This document shows positions 58,425 to 64,000 of a DNA stretch of 64,000 bases, piece after piece. Position 1 is the first letter of the stretch; the number at the start of each line of letters is the position of its first letter. Source of the stretch: Podaxis mareebaensis. Its lineage: Eukaryota > Basidiomycota > Agaricomycetes > Agaricales > Agaricaceae. The position numbers and the translations under genes were made by a program. The notes below the pieces were generated by a model. It worked only from the letters and a program-made list of their open reading frames with translations. It searched no databases and was not told the origin of the DNA. The DNA lies in the NCBI GenBank assembly GCA_018524725.1, contig JAEUWP010000137.1:62001-126000 (forward strand). The letters run 5' to 3'.

Positions 58425-59404
58425 TTACAACCTGCCGTGAGCAGGGCCAGTCGGTTTCTGGGCCAAAAACATGGTCCAGATGGTCTGTGACCCCGGAATG
58501 TCGTCATATTCCTTCTCCATCTGTTCCACTAAGGCGTCGAATTCAGCTTCACTAGCGACTACCCCATATCCACCACCCTTCAACATTGGAGACTTCAAGC
58601 CTCGTATGACCCCTAACATGTTCTCCTTACCATCAATGCCATGTTGACCTGCCCAAGCTCCGCACACGATTGCCCGAGGATTTCGGCGCACGTTGATAAA
58701 CCCACTTTGCTCCAGGAATGTGGGTATGCGCTGAGCTATGTCGCGCCACATCGTTCCTTGGTCTTCGGCTAGCCGGAAGAGGAGTTCGGTGAGTTTGCCG
58801 AGCGCAGGTCCGGATGTCCAGGCTTCAGGCTCCAAGACTTGGATCCAACCACCTGGTTTTGTGACACGGTATAGTTCGCCGAAAGCGCGTGGCCACTCAT
58901 GCGCACGAAGCCCTGCCACAAGAAGACGTTGGTGGACAACTGTGAACTTCTCGGTCCATTCTGGGGGAAGGTTTAAAACGGATTGGACTTGGAACCTTAT
59001 GTTTGACGGAAGAGTCGATGGCACTGGGAAAAGCTTGGACTCAATGTCTGTGCCAATGAACTGGGGTTTCGAGGGCGTCACTTCGGCTAGGTCCTTCAGC
59101 CAGACCCCTGGAACTCAGTCAGAAAACATCTTCGACGTTTTGAGGATTCGCCCACCTGTACCAGAACCTGCCTCGAGAACCCAATCCCCGTCCTTGAGCT
59201 CTACAGGAGCATGCAGAACCTTGTTATCGAACACGCGCCGGAGGAGGTCGTTCTGTTTATTTAACCTATGCCCTTGCGTTCAAGTTGTGATGCTACAGCG
59301 TCAAGAACCTACCTTTGACGCTCCTCTTCGTCGTGAGGAAGTGAATACGTTGTTCCATCAGCGGTCGTATAGTTCCTTGTTTCCCTATGCTGAATCTCTG
59401 GCAT
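58425..59404 (-). CDS. LaeA/UMTA-like SAM-dependent methyltransferase, copy A
   Basis: Three exons: 59313-59404, 59156-59265 and 58425-59107 (294 aa). SAM-binding motif I is WVLEAGSGTGVWLKDLA, spanning intron 2; the acidic post-I residue is in FIGTDIESKLFP; later motifs are FTVVHQRLLVAGL and LYRVTKPGGWIQVLE. The start MPEIQHRETRNYTT leads into SLPHDEEERQRLNKQNDLLR, the typical opening of fungal UMTA/LaeA-like class I methyltransferases. The substrate is unknown; members of this large fungal family are seldom characterised beyond LaeA. A paralogue with identical exon lengths (92, 110, 683 nt) lies 3 kb away, and a decayed copy lies between them. Confidence 0.88.
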
Positions 59405-59819
59405 TCTGTTTCGAGCAATGGTACGATGCGCCGACTGGAACAATGACCAATGAATTTATATGTTTTTCGTAAGCCCATGTGGCCTTGGGCTCCCTCTAGA
59501 AGATGTGCCCATTCTCGGAATCGCCGAAAGTAATGCTGGAAGGAACCTCGGGCACATTACTAATGGCGCAATCCCCGAGACCGAAGAAAGCATGAAGGTG
59601 TGTCTATAACATAATGCACGACAATTGGGTGAGCTCTTCGAAAAAACAAGAACAATCATGTCTCTGCCCAGAAGGAAATATGTGTGCCAAGGGTGGGCTT
59701 CCTAAATCTTTTCTCGTGCTTGCTTATGGTTTTTCACTACTTGGACACTTAGCTCGCCCGTTCCGAGGCCGATACGTGACCTAACAGAGCCCCAAAGCTT
59801 TGTATAAGTATATTCCAAC
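59405..59819. other. Region between methyltransferase A and the pseudogene
   Basis: Promoter of copy A and 3' flank of the decayed copy. No gene seen. Confidence 0.4.
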
Positions 59820-60310
59820 AGTTCGTCGCACCCAATGTTGTCCAGGATCGGAGGCTCACGTATCGATAAACCGACGCCATATCCTCCTCCCCATCTATAT
59901 CATGTCACTTGGCTTAAACCGCACAACGAGTTGCCCGGGTATCCTGGAATAAGTTGATAAACCCACGGTCGCCAAGGAAAGTCAGTATAAGTTTCGCCAC
60001 ATCATTCCCTGCTCGTTATTAAGCCTATATGTAATCTTGCAATGTTTAGCAGGGCGGGTCCGGGTGATCGGTGTCTAACTCAAGTAGTAATTACACACCC
60101 AGCCAGTTTTATTCTGCATACTGCGCTGATGGCTGGCGGCTATTGACACCCACTAAGATCAAAAGGTGTGATGGACTGAAGTCAATTCGCTCGTCTACTG
60201 TGAAGGGAAATGAATGGCAAGGCGAAGCTCAAATCTCGCGCTTAACCTGAGGGTCGAAGGATCAGGGAACACGCTCGAATCGATGACGAAGAGGGGTCCT
60301 GTAGATGCTG
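59820..60310 (-). pseudogene. Decayed methyltransferase copy between the two intact paralogues
   Basis: Nucleotide blocks of exon 3 are still recognisable in order on the same strand: CCATATCCTCCTCCCC (Gly-rich GGGYG codons), GTTGATAAACCCA (GFIN region), CGCCACATCATTCCCTG (MWR region), and AGGGCGGGTCCGGG (SGPAL region). Further blocks match the HQRLL and TLPSN regions near 60190-60290. Spacing between blocks differs from the intact copies by non-multiples of three, and no long frame survives, so several indels have accumulated. Exons 1-2 are not recognisable. Confidence 0.6.
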
Positions 60311-61477
60311 TCCCCTGGGGATAACTTGGTGGTGTAGTCTGATGATTTCACTGTGCTTATCCTATGGTTGAAATGGTCTTGATAGTCCAATCACAGCTTT
60401 CGGTCTTACCAGTGCACCGGTGAAAGTGTTGCCAAACTCCTGCGAGGGATATTCTGTGCATATCTCGGAGCGCTCAACTCAGACCTGAGTGCTTGCAAGA
60501 GCACACCCCCCGATGTCCACCATTACATGTAGGAGATGCATGTGTTAGACTATGTTCGCGTGTTTTCATGTTGAGCTTCGGCCATGTTAATGACCCGACG
60601 GAGTCATGACAGTATGCCGTTTCATTTGCATCTACACCTTGTTAGCGTACGCTATTTTGGCAATCGGAACGACACACTTTGTGGAGCTCCGGCTTGTATC
60701 TAACACCGTTCTTGGAAGCCAAAATAGAGAAAACAAGATTTGGTAGGTGGTTAATGATGGAATCACGGCATAGGAACACCATAAGAATCGACATACGAAC
60801 AATGTGACCGGACCTATTCGTAGACCTTGGAATGCCTACGCTGTACCGGAACATCACTTATGAGTCAGGACAACAAAAGAAACAAAGGAGAGGGTTCCTT
60901 TGGCTGGGGCTTGAACCCAGACACGTCGTGAGATAGACGGAATGCGACCTGGCAACTTGCGTAGTTTTGGGACTGGAAACGACGGGGAGCAATCTCAAAG
61001 AACTCGGTTATCGTCGTTGAATCTCGTTGGAGCATAAGGGCCCCTATTAGAAGTTCGTTGGGGCAGAGACAGCTGCAGGATCTATGTAGCCCGTGGCTTG
61101 GTATCGTGTCAACAGGGAGTAACGAGACACTGTCGTTCATCCCGACACCTTTCGCCACATGCGTGGGTCCCGTGGAACTTTGGGAATTTTGTGCTGCACA
61201 GTGATGAGTTTTAGGCGTCATATTGTAGGGGACCACGGCCAAGGTTCAGGGAATCCAAACTCCGCAGGAAGTAAACCGATGTTAGAACTACTTTCTCTCA
61301 CCCCAGTATAAATTCTGACCGGCAGTCCTGGGCCATAAAGCCGTTGTGTGCGAAATGACGGAAATCGTTATAACACAACGTGGCTAGTGTCGGCAAATCT
61401 AACGGAAATAGCCTGAGAAGATGAATCATTGTTCCACCGTCTTCTTTGACATGTACGGTACAGGGTCACCCTTCGAA
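60311..61477. other. Gene-poor stretch between methyltransferase copies
   Basis: About 1.2 kb with no supported protein gene. A tRNA-like T-arm is at 60904-60920 on the minus strand (listed separately). The 125-codon frame at 60865-61242 overlaps it and looks like chance. Confidence 0.4.
60896..60970 (-). other. tRNA-like or tRNA-derived fragment (degenerate)
   Basis: On the minus strand, CTGGGTTCAAGCCCCAG forms a perfect 5-bp T-arm with a 7-nt loop and matches the pol III B box (GGTTCAANNCC). Upstream, CGTC...GACG could be an anticodon stem and TTGCCAGGTCG a weak A box. I cannot find a 5' acceptor strand complementary to CCAAAGG, so an intact tRNA is unlikely; a relic or SINE head is possible. 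Confidence 0.25.
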
Positions 61478-62463
61478 TCAGAGCTTGCTCTGCACAAATT
61501 CCTTCGGCTTCTGAGCCCAAAACATGACCCAAACAGCTTCTGACCCCGGCGTGTGATCAAATTCCTCCCGAATCCCTTCCAACAAACTATCATACTCGGC
61601 CTCACTGTTGATTATCCCGTATCCTCCGCCCTTCAATATCGGGGTCTTAAGCCCTCGAAAAATGGACAATACGTTTTCCCGGGCATCAATACCGTCTCGA
61701 CCAGCCCAAACTCCAAGCGGTGTTGCGCGAGCGTCCCGGTGTAAGTTGATGAAACCACTTTGTTTGAGAAAATCGGGTATACGCTTAGTAACGTTGCGCC
61801 ACATCGTCTCTTGACGGTCCGAATGCCTGTACAGCACCTCGCGATGCTTAGCAAGCGCGGGACCGGATGTCCAGATTTCCAACTCGAAAAGTTGGACCCA
61901 ACCACCTGGTTTGAGTACACGATACATCTCGTTAATGGCTTTCTCCCATTCATACGTGCGAAGGCCTGCAATAAGAAGGCGTTGATGAACGACAGTGAAT
62001 TTGTTTGCCCAGTCTAGAGGAAGATTCAAGACCGATTGAACTTCGAATCTCATGTTTGACGGAAGAGTCGATGGCTCCGGGAAAAGAGAAGGTTCGATAT
62101 CGGTGCCAACGTACTGAGGGTTTGTGGGTGTCTGCTGGGCTAGGTCCTGAAGCCAGATACCTTGAAAATGATCTGAGCATATCGTTCGATCAAGCAGACG
62201 GGAAGTTTACCTGTGCCAGTACCAGTCTCAAGAACCCAATCCTCGTCTTTGAGATTCACTGGCGCATGGAGAACCTTGTGGTCATACGTACGCAGAAGGA
62301 GTTTGTGCTGCAGAGTCAATCTTGGGTTTATGATAAGCACTTGGGAGGCAGATACTTCAACGGAGAGTTACCTCCACCGCTCTTCATCATCGTGAGGAAG
62401 ATGATACGCAGTCCCTTTGGCCTTGGTGTAGTTTCGCCGTTCTGCGTGTTTGATTCCGAGCAT
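61478..62463 (-). CDS. LaeA/UMTA-like SAM-dependent methyltransferase, copy B
   Basis: Three exons: 62372-62463, 62211-62320 and 61478-62160 (294 aa). Exon lengths and intron phases are identical to copy A. SAM motif I is WVLETGTGTGIWLQDLA (intron 2 inside), followed by YVGTDIEPSLFP, FTVVHQRLLIAGL and MYRVLKPGGWVQLFE. Residues differ widely from copy A outside these motifs, so the two probably use different substrates or serve redundantly. The ATG lies within CCCATGCTCGGAATC, and no earlier in-frame ATG fits. Substrate unknown. Confidence 0.87.
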
Positions 62464-62927
62464 GGGAGGGAACAGTGACGTTCAAACCGTTTGTACCTGT
62501 CTTATAAATCCAACGGGGAGTTGATCTTTCAATGATAAAATTGTATTTGCAGTGCAGGGAAGTAAAGAACACGGAAGATCGTGAGATATGATCCCCATGA
62601 CCTCGGAAATCGGAAAACAAGGCAAAGATAGCCGGGAGTGCACAAGTTACAATTGGGGAAACGTACGACAGCGGGAATATCAATACAGCGAGGCACCTAA
62701 TACAAGACCTACAATGATAGATGTGAGTGCATATGACCCAAGGCTTCGGTGTACTTTTGTGTTACCTGTCTCCCCTTGCCGATTTTAACGAAGAAGAGCG
62801 GTGATATGGAAGAACAATGATGACGGATGGCCTCACGACGAATTCTAGGCATCGAACACCAGTCCTCTCAAGAGGGATATCGGATCTAACTTGAAGCGAA
62901 ATGGGGAATGCTCTGGAATGTTTTGTC
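62464..62927. other. Intergenic region between methyltransferase B and NIP7
   Basis: Promoter of copy B and 3' UTR of NIP7. No gene is seen in these 464 bases. Confidence 0.4.
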
Positions 62928-63754
62928 TCAGAAAAGCGTGTCCTTGACATCATATATGAGCATGATAAATTTTGCACTGCATGAAAATGTACTCACTTCA
63001 TCTCGCAAGTACTCTCCCACATCGCTGATATAGCCCGGCTCAGTGCCATGAAGGACTTCTGAAGATGAGGAACTCACGCTTGATGGAATGCAATAATTGC
63101 GGTGGGGTCCAGTTTCCTTGTATCAACCGTCGACCGAGCGGTAACACCAAAACCCTAACCGCAAATTCAGCAAAAATCATTGTGCAACTATACCGGACAT
63201 ACCAATGGGATATCATTCATGCTATATATCACCACACCCTGGTGTTCAGGCGTGTCCTCTGTTATCCGTCCCAAGTGTGCTTTGAGGACATGATTTCCGT
63301 AAAGGAACGGCATTTCACCATTTGGTTTTATCCAAATCTACAAGTCCAGCAAATATGGTCAGCCTGGTAAACGCACCCCACACCATAGTTCGCGTTTATT
63401 GGACGGACCTTGTATTTCGCATACTGTGCGAGATAATCCAGCGCAGTGATATGCAACTTGAATTTCCCGCTCTTGCTAAACTTTCCGAAACATGTTCCAA
63501 GACTAACAAGGTTCGGCCTTGCAACTGAGATAGCTAATCGCATGGATGATTCGGAGACATAGTAGACTCGATCTTTGTGTAGTCGGAAACAGTGCGGTTC
63601 GTCCGGCCTGTCTATGAGATGGACGAGATTTTTGCCCTGCAGGAGATAATAAGTAGTTAAGAGTTGTGGCCAGAATGGAAGGAAAAGCACTGACGATGTA
63701 GTTGGCCAGTTTTGTGAATACTGCTTTTGACTCGTCCTCGGTTAACGGCCGCAT
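62928..63754 (-). CDS. NIP7: 60S ribosome biogenesis factor Nip7
   Basis: Six exons: 63695-63754, 63409-63636, 63203-63337, 63078-63154, 62997-63024 and 62928-62942 (180 aa, exactly the family length). It starts [20 protein letters not shown] and has [40 protein letters not shown] and [20 protein letters not shown]. The C-terminal PUA domain follows: [18 protein letters not shown], then [17 protein letters not shown]. The final exon is 15 nt and supplies DTLF plus the stop; reading through the last intron instead would give a foreign tail. Nip7 binds pre-60S particles and is needed for 27S pre-rRNA processing. Confidence 0.96.
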
Positions 63755-63958
63755 GTTGTTTTGAACGCTGCTGAAGCTTCTAAAGGGTTGCGTTTGTACG
63801 CAATGGTGGCCTCGAAAAAAGTTGTGAAAGCGCTATATTACGTAATTAACTGTTAAGTGATATGCCTTGAGCGCTCAGCGCGCGTGCCTGGTTCAAGACG
63901 TCAGTCCAATTGTGTTCATCTCTCCCATTTTTTCTTTCATCACCATTTTTCTTTTTCT
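63755..63958. promoter_or_regulatory. Divergent promoter of NIP7 and the right-edge gene
   Basis: 204 bp between start codons, with a pyrimidine-rich leader (CATCTCTCCCATTTTTTC) before the plus-strand start. Confidence 0.4.
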
Positions 63959-64000
63959 ATGTCAGCCCCTTCGTTCTCATCTTTCCCGCCGTCGTTCTCC
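63959..64000 (+). CDS. 5' end of a plus-strand gene cut by the window edge
   Basis: An ATG after a pyrimidine-rich leader opens MSAPSFSSFPPSFS, which stays open to the edge. The SFxSFPPSFSSFP-type opening is reminiscent of basidiomycete Nrde2 (nuclear exosome regulator, DUF1740) proteins, but 14 residues are too few for a firm name. Confidence 0.45.
   Translation, partial: MSAPSFSSFPPSFS

Noticed and set aside
60865..61242. 125-codon minus-strand frame
   Set aside because: Composition looks random and it overlaps the tRNA-like fragment; no family motif.
1..64000. Mobile elements, CRISPR arrays, rRNA genes or a secondary-metabolite cluster
   Set aside because: No transposase, reverse transcriptase, terminal repeats or spaced repeats were seen, and the two methyltransferases lack any synthase or P450 neighbours.

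Overview
The window is nuclear DNA from a filamentous basidiomycete, most likely an agaricomycete. The grounds are dense intron-rich genes with mostly 46-70 nt introns (GTRNGY...CTRAY...YAG), very short intergenic gaps, and family-typical fungal proteins such as Rav1, Yhm2, Cgr1, LCCL-domain and LaeA-like proteins. The exact taxon cannot be read from the sequence. I rebuilt the gene models by hand from splice signals; nearly every multi-exon model below keeps reading-frame phase across every junction. No virus, transposon, rRNA or CRISPR array was seen.

Layout. 1-1884 (-): four-FAS1-domain fasciclin, cut by the left edge. 1957-7562 (+): RAV1, diverging from it across 72 bp. 7747-9453 (-): Rab GDI. 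9816-11710 (-): glutamine-rich/acidic protein with two Rap1-type Myb-like repeats. 11711-13415: mostly empty. 13416-15760 (+): methylmalonate-semialdehyde dehydrogenase copy 1. 16302-17120 (-): low-molecular-weight tyrosine phosphatase, head-to-head with 17362-18356 (+), an SH3BGR-like protein. 18496-19938 (-): seipin. 21013-23316 (+): the second dehydrogenase copy. 24275-24925 (+): unknown single-exon gene. 25220-25956 (+): lipocalin-like protein. 26134-28278 (+): LCCL-domain membrane protein. 29246-30472 (+): unknown CxxC/H protein. 31580-36668 (+): TRS85/TRAPPC8. 36855-37963 (-): Mpv17/PMP22-type membrane protein. 38262-39841 (-): YHM2 mitochondrial carrier. 40758-44505 (-): long coiled-coil protein. 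44730-45829 (-): SHB17-like phosphatase. 46233-50141 (+): VPS18. 50249-50805 (-): CGR1. 50943-53936 (+): large disordered protein with a C-terminal coiled coil. 54978-58262 (-): SEC39. 58425-62463 (-): two intact methyltransferase paralogues flanking a decayed third copy. 62928-63754 (-): NIP7. 63959 onward (+): start of one more gene.

Membrane traffic is strongly represented: RAV1 (V-ATPase assembly), GDI (Rab recycling), seipin (lipid droplets), TRS85 (TRAPPIII), VPS18 (HOPS/CORVET) and SEC39 (Dsl1 tether). Mitochondrial metabolism (two dehydrogenases, YHM2) and ribosome biogenesis (CGR1, NIP7) make up much of the rest. These are housekeeping genes; I see no biosynthetic cluster.

The most unusual signals are: two successive 3-nt micro-exons plus a GC-AG intron in YHM2; a 7-nt micro-exon in the SHB17-like gene; a 310-nt intron whose retention gives the coiled-coil protein a hydrophobic tail anchor; a dehydrogenase duplication in which the second copy lacks the targeting presequence; and a truncated duplicate of the phosphatase/SH3BGR divergent promoter.
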